A stretch of DNA of 64,000 nucleotides from Bacteroidota bacterium (lineage in GTDB: Bacteria > Bacteroidota > Ignavibacteria > Tepidaquicellales > Tepidaquicellaceae). The position numbers were made by a program, and so were the translations under genes. Location of the stretch: positions 125,283 to 189,282 of the forward strand of contig JAFDZP010000001.1 in the NCBI GenBank assembly GCA_018266835.1. Direction: 5' to 3'. Shown here piece by piece: positions 34,326 to 43,114 of the stretch. The notes beneath the pieces were generated by a model, which saw only the letters and a program-made list of their open reading frames with translations, was not told the DNA's origin and searched no databases. Numbering within the stretch: position 1 is the stretch's first letter; every line of letters begins with the position of its first letter.

Positions 34326-35188
34326 CAGCACTAGCAAAACTATTAGGTTTTATAGTAAGGTTGTTCCCTTTAAGTTTAGTCCAAAGAGCAGGTGTAATCT
34401 TTGGACTTTTTCTTTTTTATATAATTCCCGTCCGCAAAAAAGTAGCGCTGTATAATTTAAATCTGGCGTTCCCTGAAAAAGATAATGTTTGGTACAAATC
34501 CGTTCTTAAAGATTGCTACATAAATCTCGGCATAAATATATTTGAACTCTTTTATCTCCCGAAAATAAATAAAAAAATGAGTGATGAACTTATTAAAGTT
34601 AATAATGCCGAGATATTTGAAGAGGGAATGAATAAAGGAAAAGGAATTATTCTTATGAGCGCGCATTTTTCCAACTGGGAAATGTTTGCATATGCCTTTC
34701 CGTATTTTGGTTTACAGAATTTAAATATAGTTGCAAAGACTCAGGCAAGTGAAGGACTTAACAAATATATAATGGAACTGCGGCAATCATCAGGCAATTC
34801 GATAATAAATTTAGGCCTTGGAATAAAAGAAGCTTTCACAAAAATAAAAGAAGGCGAGATAGTAAGTTTTCTTATTGATCAGTCAGCGCATAGCCAGTAT
34901 GCAGAATATATAAAGCTGTTTGGTATCAGTGTTCCAGCTTTTCCGGGAGCGGTGAAGATAGCTTTAAGGACAGGCTGCGAGTTAGTTTTTGCTTATGGAA
35001 TCAGGAAAAATTTCAAGTATGAAATCTTTGTAGAAAAAATAAATACCACTGCTTACGATAGCAAAAAAGATGAAGATGTAAATGCGCTTGTGCAGTTAGT
35101 TAATAAAAAACTTGAAGAAGTTATAAGGAAATATCCCGGGCAATGGCTGTGGTTTCATAAGAGATTCAAAGATGCAAGGTTTGATTAA
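34322..35188 (+). CDS. Lipid A biosynthesis acyltransferase (LpxL/HtrB-like)
   Basis: A 288-residue inner-membrane acyltransferase of the LpxL/LpxM superfamily. A hydrophobic N-terminal segment (about residues 5-40) is followed by the catalytic HX4E motif in MSAHFSNWEMFA (about residues 113-124), FLIDQSA at about 180, a FPGAVKIALRTG segment and WLWFHKRFK near the end. It would add secondary acyl chains to lipid A precursors at the cytoplasmic face. The TTG start at 34322 overlaps the miaB stop by 4 bases; no nearer ATG exists. The lpxB-lpxK operon is about 7 kb downstream on the opposite strand. Confidence 0.92.
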   Translation: MTALAKLLGFIVRLFPLSLVQRAGVIFGLFLFYIIPVRKKVALYNLNLAFPEKDNVWYKSVLKDCYINLGINIFELFYLPKINKKMSDELIKVNNAEIFEEGMNKGKGIILMSAHFSNWEMFAYAFPYFGLQNLNIVAKTQASEGLNKYIMELRQSSGNSIINLGLGIKEAFTKIKEGEIVSFLIDQSAHSQYAEYIKLFGISVPAFPGAVKIALRTGCELVFAYGIRKNFKYEIFVEKINTTAYDSKKDEDVNALVQLVNKKLEEVIRKYPGQWLWFHKRFKDARFD

Positions 35189-35197
35189 TTTAATTTT

Positions 35198-36208
35198 ATG
35201 AGTAAAAGAGTATTAATAATACAGACAGCATTTCTTGGTGATGTAATTCTTACACTGCCAATGGTTCAGGTTTTAAAAAAACAAAACCCTGACTGGTCAA
35301 TTGATTTTCTCTGCATTCCTGCTACTTCAATTCTATTTAAACATAATCCTTTAATAAATAAATTAATTGTTTACGATAAACGAGGCAGTGATTCATTTTC
35401 AAGAATTAAACAAGAGGTAAAAAGTAATTACGATATTGTTATTTCTCCTCACCGTTCTGCTCGTTCAAGTTTAATTTCGTATTTTAGCAAGGCTAAGAAA
35501 AGAATTACATTTGATAAATCTTCTTTAAGTTTTTTATATTCTGATAAAGTAAAATATTTAACAGGAATTCATGAAATACAAAGAAATCTTTCTTTGCTTA
35601 AACCGCTAGGGATTACAGAGGAAAGTATAGTTAAGCCTGAGTTGTATTTAAGCCATGACGAAGAAAACAGAGTTGATAAATTATTGAACGACGAAAATAT
35701 AAATAGTGGAGTTGATTTAATTGCTTTAGCTCCCGGTACAGTCTGGTACACAAAAAAATATCCTGTGGAAAATTTTGCTAAAGTTTTAAATCTTTTAAAA
35801 AATACTAATTCAAAAGTATTTTTAATTGGAGGAGAAGCTGATAAGGAACTTGGAGATTATCTTGTTACTAATTCTAATAACGAAAATATTATTAACACGA
35901 TAGGGAAGTTAAATGTTCTGGAATCAGCTGAATTAATACGAAGATGCAGAGTGCTGCTAACAAATGATTCCGCACCTTTGCACCTTGCAAATTCAGTAGG
36001 TACAAAGGTTGTCTCATTGTTTGGAGCAACAATTCCTCAGTTTGGGTTTTTTCCGTATGGAAAAGATGATATAATATTGGAAACGGAAGGATTGAAATGC
36101 AGACCGTGTTCGATTCACGGAGGAGACAAATGTCCAATCGGCACGTTTATCTGTATGTACAATATTAAAGAGCAGACTGTTTACGAATTACTTATTCCTA
36201 AAACTTAA
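35198..36208 (+). CDS. Glycosyltransferase family 9 (heptosyltransferase-like)
   Basis: A 336-residue GT-B enzyme resembling WaaF/WaaC ADP-heptose:LPS heptosyltransferases. The N domain starts RVLIIQTAFLGDVILTLPMV, and the C domain has ALAPGTVWYTKKYP, VFLIGGEADKELG, LTNDSAPLHLANSVGTKVVS (the sugar-nucleotide-binding D-S-x-x-x-H segment) and a Cys-rich LKCRPCSIHGGDKCPIG loop also seen in WaaF-like proteins. It probably adds a heptose or related sugar to the LPS core. It follows the LpxL-like gene by 9 bases. Its last 4 bases overlap the convergent gene at 36205. Confidence 0.92.
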   Translation: MSKRVLIIQTAFLGDVILTLPMVQVLKKQNPDWSIDFLCIPATSILFKHNPLINKLIVYDKRGSDSFSRIKQEVKSNYDIVISPHRSARSSLISYFSKAKKRITFDKSSLSFLYSDKVKYLTGIHEIQRNLSLLKPLGITEESIVKPELYLSHDEENRVDKLLNDENINSGVDLIALAPGTVWYTKKYPVENFAKVLNLLKNTNSKVFLIGGEADKELGDYLVTNSNNENIINTIGKLNVLESAELIRRCRVLLTNDSAPLHLANSVGTKVVSLFGATIPQFGFFPYGKDDIILETEGLKCRPCSIHGGDKCPIGTFICMYNIKEQTVYELLIPKT

Positions 36209-36486
36209 GCAAGATATTCAGCAAGCTTTTCATTTATCTGGATTACACTCATCGCTTCTTCTTTTTTATTCATCTCATCTAAAATTTCTTTCAATATTTT
36301 TTTCGCTTCTTCTTTTTTAGAATCTTTCAAAAATCCGTCAAACACTGATTCGCCATCCATTGCGCGGTTTATCTCAGCTTCCTTATTGTGCTCATTAAGC
36401 TCAGTATATATTATTAATTTAAACTTCTTGTTGAAATCTTTCTGTCTGTAAATTTCAAACATCGACTTTGCTGAAACTGCTGCCAT
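36205..36486 (-). CDS. Small charged helical protein, function unknown
   Basis: A 93-residue protein of mixed charge, mostly helical, without signal peptide or membrane helix. Landmarks are KSMFEIYRQKDFNKKFKLII, a central DGESVFDGFL and a KKEEAKKILKEILDEMNKKE helix. No family is recognised. It lies 2 bases downstream of ribE and is the last gene of the envC-GT2-ribD-ribE operon. The 3' end overlaps the convergent GT9 gene by 4 bases. Confidence 0.75.
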   Translation of the reverse strand: MAAVSAKSMFEIYRQKDFNKKFKLIIYTELNEHNKEAEINRAMDGESVFDGFLKDSKKEEAKKILKEILDEMNKKEEAMSVIQINEKLAEYLA

Positions 36487-36488
36487 TA

Positions 36489-37094
36489 TTATTTCCTTAA
36501 AATTCTTTTAACGTACTTTCCGAGAAGATCGAATTCGATATTCACAATATCTTTTTCTCTCAGAAATTTAAAATTGGTGTGGTTAAATGTATGGGGTATT
36601 ATTGAAATTCTTATAGTAGTATTTTTATTTCCTTCTTTTACAATTTCTGCTATAGTTAAGCTCACTCCGTTTATTGCTATAGAGCCTTTATAAATTACAT
36701 TGTCCGAAAATTTGTTTGAGAATTTTATAAAAAACTCCCAGCTGTCTTCGTTCTCAATGACTTTATCTACTAAACCGATTGTATCCACATGTCCCGAAAC
36801 AATATGACCGTCAAGCTTTGAATTCATAGTCATGCTTTTTTCAAGATTTATATACGAACCTGTTTCTAATTTTCCTAAATTAGTTTTGCTCAAAGATTCT
36901 GCAATTGTTGTAAACTCAAAGTTATCTTTCGAGTAACTTTCCACTGTCATGCACGCGCCGTTAACGGAAATACTATCACCGGTTTTTACACCTTGCAAAA
37001 AAATATCATGTACTTCAACTCTGAATTTTTTTGAATCTCCTTTATTATCTGAAGAAAGTATTCTGCCTGTATCCTGTATTATTCCTGTAAACAT
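36489..37094 (-). CDS. ribE: Riboflavin synthase alpha chain
   Basis: A 201-residue riboflavin synthase with the two tandem lumazine-binding domains of the family: domain 1 starts MFTGIIQDTGRI and contains GDSISVNGACMTVES; domain 2 starts GHIVSGHVDTIG and contains GSIAINGVSLTIAE. It dismutates two 6,7-dimethyl-8-ribityllumazine molecules to riboflavin. Its ATG overlaps the last base of the ribD stop, so the two are coupled. ribBA and ribH are not in this window. Confidence 0.95.
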   Translation of the reverse strand: MFTGIIQDTGRILSSDNKGDSKKFRVEVHDIFLQGVKTGDSISVNGACMTVESYSKDNFEFTTIAESLSKTNLGKLETGSYINLEKSMTMNSKLDGHIVSGHVDTIGLVDKVIENEDSWEFFIKFSNKFSDNVIYKGSIAINGVSLTIAEIVKEGNKNTTIRISIIPHTFNHTNFKFLREKDIVNIEFDLLGKYVKRILRK

Positions 37095-38146
37095 TATTTT
37101 TTATAATAGAGTAAAATATCGTTATCTAAATTTTTTTGATACTCAAATTTTAAGTCCTTTGCCTTGTCTAAATTTTTGATTCTGAAACCATTGAAAGCCT
37201 GCAATCCGCTGCCTAGAATTTTAGGCGCTATAAAAAAATAAGCGTCATCGAACAAATCTTCCTCTAAAAATTGAGAAAATATATGAGCGCCTCCTTCAAC
37301 TAAAACACTATTAATTTTCTGCTCATAGAGATTCTTTAATATCTTCTTAACGGTGATTTTATTTTTGATGTGAATAACATTTCTCGATTTATCTTTTTCA
37401 TTTGATACAATGAACGTTTTAGAATGATTTTCATCAGAGAAAAGTTTTAAATCCTTTGGAAGTTTCAGATTGCTATCAATGACAATTCTATAAGGATGCC
37501 TGCCTTCGATTTCTCTTACAGTTAAATCAGGGTCATCGCACTTTGCCGTATTTTTACCTATGAGAACTGCATCGTACTCGCTTCGTAACTGATGAACAAT
37601 TTTTCTCGAAGCCTTATTTGTTATGTACTTTGATTTATTGTTATGCAGTGCTATAACTCCGTCAATGCTCTGCGCAATTTTCAACGTTACATACGGTCTG
37701 TTTTCAGTGACGTATTTTATGAAAAATTTATTCAGCTCTTTGCATTCATCCTCTAAAATTCCGATTGTTACTTTTATTCCTGTATCTTTTAATTTTTTTA
37801 TACCGAGTCCGTTAACTTCTTTGTATGGATCCTGCATTCCTATATAAACTTCAGAAATTTTTTCTTTGATAATTAAATCAGCGCAAGGCGGGCGTTTTCC
37901 CGTGTGTGAACACGGTTCAAGATTTACATAGAGCTTTGCGCCCTCTACTGAAAAACCTTTCTTCTTCGCATCTTCAATTGCATTGGCTTCAGCATGCGGT
38001 TCACCGTATTTTTTATGCCATCCTTCACCGATAATTGCATCATCTTTTATTATTATACATCCGACTAAAGGATTTGGCGAAACATATCCGGCGCCCCGTT
38101 TTGCAAGAGCAATACATCCGAGCATTATTTTTTCATCAACTGTCAT
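37094..38146 (-). CDS. ribD: Bifunctional riboflavin deaminase/reductase RibD
   Basis: A 350-residue two-domain enzyme. The N-terminal deaminase carries the zinc site HAEANAIEDA and EPCSHTGKRPPCADL (His, Cys, Cys), and the C-terminal RibD_C reductase starts around residue 150 (RPYVTLKIAQSIDG) with VLVEGGAHIFSQFLEEDL near residue 290. It deaminates and then reduces the pyrimidine intermediate of riboflavin synthesis. It follows the GT2 gene by 4 bases and is fused translationally to ribE by a 1-base overlap. Confidence 0.96.
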   Translation of the reverse strand: MTVDEKIMLGCIALAKRGAGYVSPNPLVGCIIIKDDAIIGEGWHKKYGEPHAEANAIEDAKKKGFSVEGAKLYVNLEPCSHTGKRPPCADLIIKEKISEVYIGMQDPYKEVNGLGIKKLKDTGIKVTIGILEDECKELNKFFIKYVTENRPYVTLKIAQSIDGVIALHNNKSKYITNKASRKIVHQLRSEYDAVLIGKNTAKCDDPDLTVREIEGRHPYRIVIDSNLKLPKDLKLFSDENHSKTFIVSNEKDKSRNVIHIKNKITVKKILKNLYEQKINSVLVEGGAHIFSQFLEEDLFDDAYFFIAPKILGSGLQAFNGFRIKNLDKAKDLKFEYQKNLDNDILLYYKK

Positions 38147-38150
38147 TAAA

Positions 38151-38804
38151 TTACTTTCTCTGTTTTAATTTATTTGTTACACTATCAGGTAAGTTTCTAT
38201 AGTATATATAAGTAGCACTTTCAAATTTAACTACATTATAGCCACTTTTGATTGCCCGCTTATAAAAATCAAAATCAGCCGAGTACTTATCTTTGAAGCC
38301 TTTTAAATTTATGAAGACATCTCTTTTGCCAAATAATGTTGCTCCGATGATACAATCATTAATATGAATCAGCTTTTTCTTATTCCGCGCATCAGGCAGG
38401 TACATATCTTTTTCTTTACCGATTAACTCAGCAGGGGAGTGCAGCAAATCAACCGATTTATTCTTATTCATAAAATCTACCCTTAACTTCAAATGTTCTT
38501 TATTGTACTCATCATCTGAATCCAGCAGCGTTATATATTTCCCTGTTGCCATTAGAAATCCGGTATTAACAGACAGCGGATTTTTTCTGTTGGAGTGCCT
38601 TATGTATTTAAAGTTAGAATACTTTTTGATGTAAGAAAAAATTATTTTTTCAGAATTGTCATCACTGCCGTCATCTACGATTATTACTTCATAATTTTTA
38701 AACGACTGCTTCAAAATTGATTTAATTGCTCTGGGTAAATACTTTTTTCTGTTGTAAGTAGTAAGTATTATTGAAACAGTATATTTATTTTTTTCAATCT
38801 GCAT
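38151..38804 (-). CDS. Glycosyltransferase family 2
   Basis: A 217-residue GT-A glycosyltransferase. It has VSIILTTYNRKKYLPRAIKS at residues about 10-29, EVIIVDDGSDDNS, and the metal-binding TLLDSDDEYN (D-x-D equivalent). It is short for the family, with little beyond the catalytic domain and no membrane helix, so it likely acts on a cytoplasmic or membrane-surface acceptor. Its place between the envC-like gene and ribD is unusual; spacing of 6 and 4 bases makes it part of that operon. Substrate unknown. Confidence 0.9.
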   Translation of the reverse strand: MQIEKNKYTVSIILTTYNRKKYLPRAIKSILKQSFKNYEVIIVDDGSDDNSEKIIFSYIKKYSNFKYIRHSNRKNPLSVNTGFLMATGKYITLLDSDDEYNKEHLKLRVDFMNKNKSVDLLHSPAELIGKEKDMYLPDARNKKKLIHINDCIIGATLFGKRDVFINLKGFKDKYSADFDFYKRAIKSGYNVVKFESATYIYYRNLPDSVTNKLKQRK

Positions 38805-38810
38805 TAACTC

Positions 38811-39998
38811 TTAATTAACCTTTACCCATTGTTTCGGGTCAAGCGCGCGGCTCCATCTCCATAATTCAAAATGAAATGACTGACCGTTCTCATTATCCGA
38901 TGTATAAGCAATAACATTACCCGCTTTGATAACATCTCCGGGCTTCACTTTCATATTTTCAATAACTCCATAAACTGATTTTATTCCTTCGCCATGATTG
39001 ATGAAAATCATATTGCCGTACATCGGAATAAAGACAATTGATTCGACAGTCCCGCTTGCAATTGCTTTTACTTCAGAGCCTTTGGCTATTGATACATCTA
39101 TGCCGGTATTATAAGTATAAATCCTGTGATTGAAGTCAAATCCCAAACCGAAATCTTTCAATATATATGTGCTTAGCACAGGTACAATTAGTTTACCTTT
39201 AAGTGAGGAAACAGGCTGGCCGTCATAGGTAACATTCTGGTCAAGTGTAACATATCTGTCAAACGATTTATCGGCAAGCTGGTTCTCAATAAGCCTGATA
39301 TTTTTTGCTACAAAATCTTTTCTTCGTTCAAGTTCATCAACTCTGTACTTTAATGACTTAACTTTATTTTCAAATTGAATTTTCTTTTCCATTAAGGACT
39401 GCTTATCCTCAGACTTTCCTTCGATTACTTTCATCTTCTGGGCATAAGAAAGTGTCATAATTCGTTTCGCTTCCTGTAACACTTTCTGCTCTTTGCGGAT
39501 TTTTTCAATCTCAGATTTTCTTATTTTAGTTGCTTTCTCAAGATATGCAAGTCTAACATAAAAATCATTCAGCGATTTTGAACTGAACAGAAGTTCACTT
39601 TCATAATTTTCCCCGTTTTTATATAGCCATATTACTCTTGCGCCGAACTTTGCTTTAATCTTTAACAACTTATCATTCACTTTTTTAAGCTGTTCATCCA
39701 TTAAAATCAAAGCACGTTCCTCTTTTAAGGTATCAGGCTGGACCTTCTTCAGCAGATCTGCAACAGCTGATACTTGAAAAGTATAGTTTTTTAATTGTTC
39801 AGAGTTTAAAGTAATTGCGCTTTTAGTATCAAGAATATCTTTTTCAATTTTGGCAAGTTCCTGTTTGTAAATTTCCAGCTGATTCGATTTATCGGTTCTG
39901 AAGTCAAAATCCACCAGACCGTAAAATAGAAAAAGTGAGAAACTCAATAATAAAATTTTATAATTTAATATTCTCTTATATGTGTATATTTTAATCAA
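38811..39998 (-). CDS. EnvC-like periplasmic coiled-coil protein with degenerate LytM (M23) domain
   Basis: A 395-residue exported protein: an N-terminal signal/anchor helix (about residues 12-28), a long coiled coil (about 35-255), and a C-terminal M23/LytM domain (about 290-390). In active M23 peptidases the zinc site is HxGxD ... HxH; here the first His is Asn (YNTGID), the YAH position is YGV, and the last motif is SFHFELW instead of HLHFE. Only the Asp and the final His remain, so it is probably catalytically dead, like E. coli EnvC, which activates cell-separation amidases. The start is a TTG at 39998. Only 11 bases separate it from the divergent lipoprotein gene. Confidence 0.88.
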   Translation of the reverse strand: MIKIYTYKRILNYKILLLSFSLFLFYGLVDFDFRTDKSNQLEIYKQELAKIEKDILDTKSAITLNSEQLKNYTFQVSAVADLLKKVQPDTLKEERALILMDEQLKKVNDKLLKIKAKFGARVIWLYKNGENYESELLFSSKSLNDFYVRLAYLEKATKIRKSEIEKIRKEQKVLQEAKRIMTLSYAQKMKVIEGKSEDKQSLMEKKIQFENKVKSLKYRVDELERRKDFVAKNIRLIENQLADKSFDRYVTLDQNVTYDGQPVSSLKGKLIVPVLSTYILKDFGLGFDFNHRIYTYNTGIDVSIAKGSEVKAIASGTVESIVFIPMYGNMIFINHGEGIKSVYGVIENMKVKPGDVIKAGNVIAYTSDNENGQSFHFELWRWSRALDPKQWVKVN

Positions 39999-40009
39999 AA
40001 ATAAACCCC

Positions 40010-40669
40010 GTGATAATGAAAAAATTTTACAAACAAATTTTAATTTTACTTCCTTTTGTATTTCTGTTCAGTTCGTGTGTTGATATAACCAGAAATATAA
40101 AACTGAACAAAGACGGTTCAGGTTCAGAAACTATGAACATAAACATTTCATCTCAATTTTTTCAAATGATGAAAGGACTTGCTGCCTTAGATACCACTAA
40201 AAAAATTGATGTATATCAGGACTCTACTATAATTTCTGAAATAAAAAAGAACTTCAAAGGAAACGATTTAATAGAACTTAAAGACTTAACATCTGCAAAC
40301 ACACCTGACTCCGGCAAGAATTTAAAAGTTGACTATGACTTCAAAGACATAAAGGCAATTGCAGTTTCAATGGATGACGATGAGGCATCAAAGAGTAAAT
40401 CAAGCATTTATATGAAAGAGCAGGGTGACATTATAAAATTTTATTACGAGATGGCTAATCAGGATTCAGAAAATGATAATTCAATGAGCGAACTTAATGG
40501 GCAAATGTTTGAAGGAAGACAGTTTATTCTTTCAATCGAATTTCCTTATGATGTAATTTCATCCAATGCAACTACCCAAGAAGGAAGAAAATTAACATGG
40601 GTGCGACCTATGAATGTTATTTCAAAAGCAGGCAGCAAAGAAATTTTTGAAGCCGAACTGAGAAAATAA
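40010..40669 (+). CDS. Lipoprotein of unknown function
   Basis: A 219-residue lipoprotein with a signal peptide and lipobox FLFSS before Cys23 (Cys21 if the second ATG at 40016 is used). The mature start, VDITRNIKLNKDGSGSETM, resembles the opening strand of a family of bacterial lipoproteins with a beta-sandwich domain in which a K/N-x-D-G-S-G turn is conserved (DUF3153/LppM-like in character; weak). Function unknown. The gene stands alone: divergent from the envC-like gene with an 11-base gap, and ending exactly one base before the stop of the convergent DUF4292 gene. Confidence 0.8.
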   Translation: MIMKKFYKQILILLPFVFLFSSCVDITRNIKLNKDGSGSETMNINISSQFFQMMKGLAALDTTKKIDVYQDSTIISEIKKNFKGNDLIELKDLTSANTPDSGKNLKVDYDFKDIKAIAVSMDDDEASKSKSSIYMKEQGDIIKFYYEMANQDSENDNSMSELNGQMFEGRQFILSIEFPYDVISSNATTQEGRKLTWVRPMNVISKAGSKEIFEAELRK

Positions 40670-41452
40670 TTACCACTCTATAACTTTTGCTGACTTGGGG
40701 TATTTAATTTTATATCCTAAATATCCCTTGTTCAGTTCCTTCTTACTGTAATCAAGAAATACATATTCATTCATTGCTGCTCTTGAAATTTTAATCTTGT
40801 TCGGGAAATAGTATCCGTCTTCCTCAGAAAAATTTGTATACTCTACCGTTAGCTTTTCTTTTCCGTTTTTATCGTAAACATTGTATTGCTTTATATACCT
40901 TTTTAATGGATGAATAAAATATTTTTTAGTTTCATCCTGTGTTTTTTGGATCAAGACTAAATTGTCTTCACTTTTGCTAAGGGTAAAATTCTGTGAGTTC
41001 GTATCTGCAAAATTATATGAGCCGGAAAATCCGTTTATGAAATCATCAAAATCCAAAGCTATTCTCAACACAGCTTTTATATTTGTTCCTGTTGATGGCG
41101 CTATGATAACACGGTTATCCTGAATATTATAATAAGTGAATCTGCTTCTCTCCAAAAGTATTGCTGCAATGCTTACTCCAAATGGGCCTTCAAGCTTTAT
41201 ATATAGACTATCCGGTTTGACAATGCTTAACGTAAATGATCCCGAATTACTCATATCAGGTGAATCAATTGAAATTACACCTTCGCCTTTCATTGATTTC
41301 AATTTTTCAGAATTTTTATTAACTGAAGAAATAATATCTCCAATGGAATAATCATTTTCATTAATTGAACTTCCGCCGGAAGTACAGGAATACAAAAAAG
41401 CCAATGGCACCACAAGCAGATACAACAATATTTTTTTATTTATTACACTCAC
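40670..41452 (-). CDS. DUF4292/LolB-like outer-membrane lipoprotein
   Basis: A 260-residue lipoprotein: signal peptide with lipobox FLYS before Cys23, then a LolA/LolB-type half-barrel fold. Landmarks are KLKSMKGEGVISIDSP, SLYIKLEGPFGVSIAAILLE, RFTYYNIQDN and FPNKIKIS. DUF4292 proteins are thought to carry or receive lipoproteins or lipids in the envelope, like LolB; this is inference from fold similarity. The start is a GTG at 41452, inside the last codons of the amidotransferase gene (17-base overlap). Last gene of the lpxB operon. Confidence 0.85.
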   Translation of the reverse strand: MSVINKKILLYLLVVPLAFLYSCTSGGSSINENDYSIGDIISSVNKNSEKLKSMKGEGVISIDSPDMSNSGSFTLSIVKPDSLYIKLEGPFGVSIAAILLERSRFTYYNIQDNRVIIAPSTGTNIKAVLRIALDFDDFINGFSGSYNFADTNSQNFTLSKSEDNLVLIQKTQDETKKYFIHPLKRYIKQYNVYDKNGKEKLTVEYTNFSEEDGYYFPNKIKISRAAMNEYVFLDYSKKELNKGYLGYKIKYPKSAKVIEW

Positions 41453-42119
41453 TTAAAAATCTCTCCAGTAAATTTTTTGATGCGGCTTTTTCAAAATTTA
41501 AAAATCTTTCGGGGTGGTATTGAACAGCAATCATAAAGTTCTTATTTAATTTATCTGCATATTCAATTGCTTCTATTACTCCGTCGGGTGATTTTGCTGA
41601 AATCATAAGACCTTCTCCAAGCCTGTCCGCAGATTGATGATGTGAACTGGTAACTTCGGCTGTATCTTCTTTTATTATTTCTTTAAGCAGTGTATCATTA
41701 AAAATTCTTATCTCGTGAATTCTGTCTTCCGTCTCCGAAATTTTTCTGTGATTTACATTTCTTATCTCTTCCAGATCAAAAATAAGACTGCCTCTGAAAA
41801 ATACATTTATTAATTGCAGCCCTCTGCAGATTCCAAGAATAGGTTTCTTCTGCCTGATAGCTTTTTCAATCAGCTTCATTTCAAATCCATCGCGCTCAGG
41901 GATGTATGTTCCTTTTGTTTCGGGAGTGTCCCAGTCACAGTAAATTTCGGGGTAAATATCCACTCCGCCGGAAAGAATTAGCCCCGCGCAATCATCAAAT
42001 TTTTGTAAATCCTTTTCATGATTTTCGTAATCAAGTACTTCATAGTTTACTTCAAAGTGGTCAAGCCACTTTGTATATCTTTCAAACTTAGATTCAGATT
42101 TTGAAATTCCTATTTTCAT
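41436..42119 (-). CDS. Class I glutamine amidotransferase-like (peptidase C26) hydrolase
   Basis: A 227-residue gamma-glutamyl hydrolase-like enzyme. The nucleophile is Cys98 in ILGICRGLQLINVFFRG, the oxyanion region is LILSGGVDIYPE (about 48-59), and the His-Glu pair is in VQYHPERFLN near residue 210. Members include PuuD-type gamma-glutamyl-GABA hydrolases. The substrate is unknown; its place inside the lipid A operon, with a 1-base overlap with lpxK and a 17-base overlap with the DUF4292 gene, is not explained by that activity. Confidence 0.9.
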   Translation of the reverse strand: MKIGISKSESKFERYTKWLDHFEVNYEVLDYENHEKDLQKFDDCAGLILSGGVDIYPEIYCDWDTPETKGTYIPERDGFEMKLIEKAIRQKKPILGICRGLQLINVFFRGSLIFDLEEIRNVNHRKISETEDRIHEIRIFNDTLLKEIIKEDTAEVTSSHHQSADRLGEGLMISAKSPDGVIEAIEYADKLNKNFMIAVQYHPERFLNFEKAASKNLLERFLSECNK

Positions 42120-43114
42120 TATAAAATTATTTCTTTAATTCTGTTTTCAAAAATATCTTTTCCCTTTTTAAACTGAACGTCTATCTTAAGGCAAACGATT
42201 CTGTATTTCTTAAATAACTCTTTCATACATTGCAGTTTTACGAAATCTTTTTCAGTAGTAACAATTACTTTTTCCTTATCAATTCCCGTAAAAAGTTTTT
42301 CGAGTTCTTCCTCTTTAAATATATGATGGTCGGGAAATTCAAACTTTCTTAAAATATTTAATTTATCCGTATTAATAAGTGAATAAAAAGAGTGGGGATT
42401 TGCAATTCCGCATAAAGTATAAACAGCATTATCTAATTGAACCTGTGCGCCGCTCAGGTCAAAATAACCTTTGTTTATATATTTTATAGAAATCAAATCG
42501 TTTGTTTCTATTATTTGAGATTTATTATTCCTAATGACAATGGAAGCTCTTTTAAGACCTGAACTTGTTTCTCTCAGATTTCCGGCAGGAAGCAAAATTT
42601 TATCCTGTAATGTTTGAGGATGTTCAATTAATACTATGTCTATATCGCGAAACAAGTCCCTATGCTGAAACCCGTCGTCAATAATTATCACATCCGGCTT
42701 ATATTTTTCAGAAGTGATTTTTGAAGTAGAATATTTTTTCCCGCCTGAAGCAAGAATAAAATTATCTGAAATATTTTTTAATCTGGTGAAGATAAGAAAG
42801 GGCTCATCGCCAAGATTTTTTATAGCTGGAGATTGCTCTTTTCCGGTTATAAAATAAATTTCGTCAACATTTTCCTTTTTATAGCCTCCTGAAACTATGG
42901 CAACTTTTAAATTTCTCTTCAATAGAAATTCTGCCAAAAAAATTGTGAACGGCGTTTTTCCTGTCCCGCCTGTTTTTATATTACCGATAGAAACAACAGG
43001 AACATTCAGCTTTACCTGCTTTATTATTTTCCAATCATAGAGTTTATTCCTTACCAGAACAATAAGCAGAAAAATTAAACTAAACGGTAATAAAAATAAT
43101 CGCAGGTAATTCAA
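42119..43114 (-). CDS. lpxK: Tetraacyldisaccharide 4'-kinase
   Basis: A 331-residue membrane-associated kinase that phosphorylates the 4' position of the lipid A disaccharide. An N-terminal hydrophobic anchor (residues about 3-24) precedes the P-loop variant GNIKTGGTGKTPFTIFLAEF (about residues 42-61), then IIIDDGFQHRDLFRDIDIVL and ILLPAGNLRE, all family hallmarks. The TTG start at 43114 overlaps the stop of the DUF374 gene (TTGA) and the gene is followed by a 1-base overlap with the amidotransferase gene. Confidence 0.96.
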   Translation of the reverse strand: MNYLRLFLLPFSLIFLLIVLVRNKLYDWKIIKQVKLNVPVVSIGNIKTGGTGKTPFTIFLAEFLLKRNLKVAIVSGGYKKENVDEIYFITGKEQSPAIKNLGDEPFLIFTRLKNISDNFILASGGKKYSTSKITSEKYKPDVIIIDDGFQHRDLFRDIDIVLIEHPQTLQDKILLPAGNLRETSSGLKRASIVIRNNKSQIIETNDLISIKYINKGYFDLSGAQVQLDNAVYTLCGIANPHSFYSLINTDKLNILRKFEFPDHHIFKEEELEKLFTGIDKEKVIVTTEKDFVKLQCMKELFKKYRIVCLKIDVQFKKGKDIFENRIKEIIL

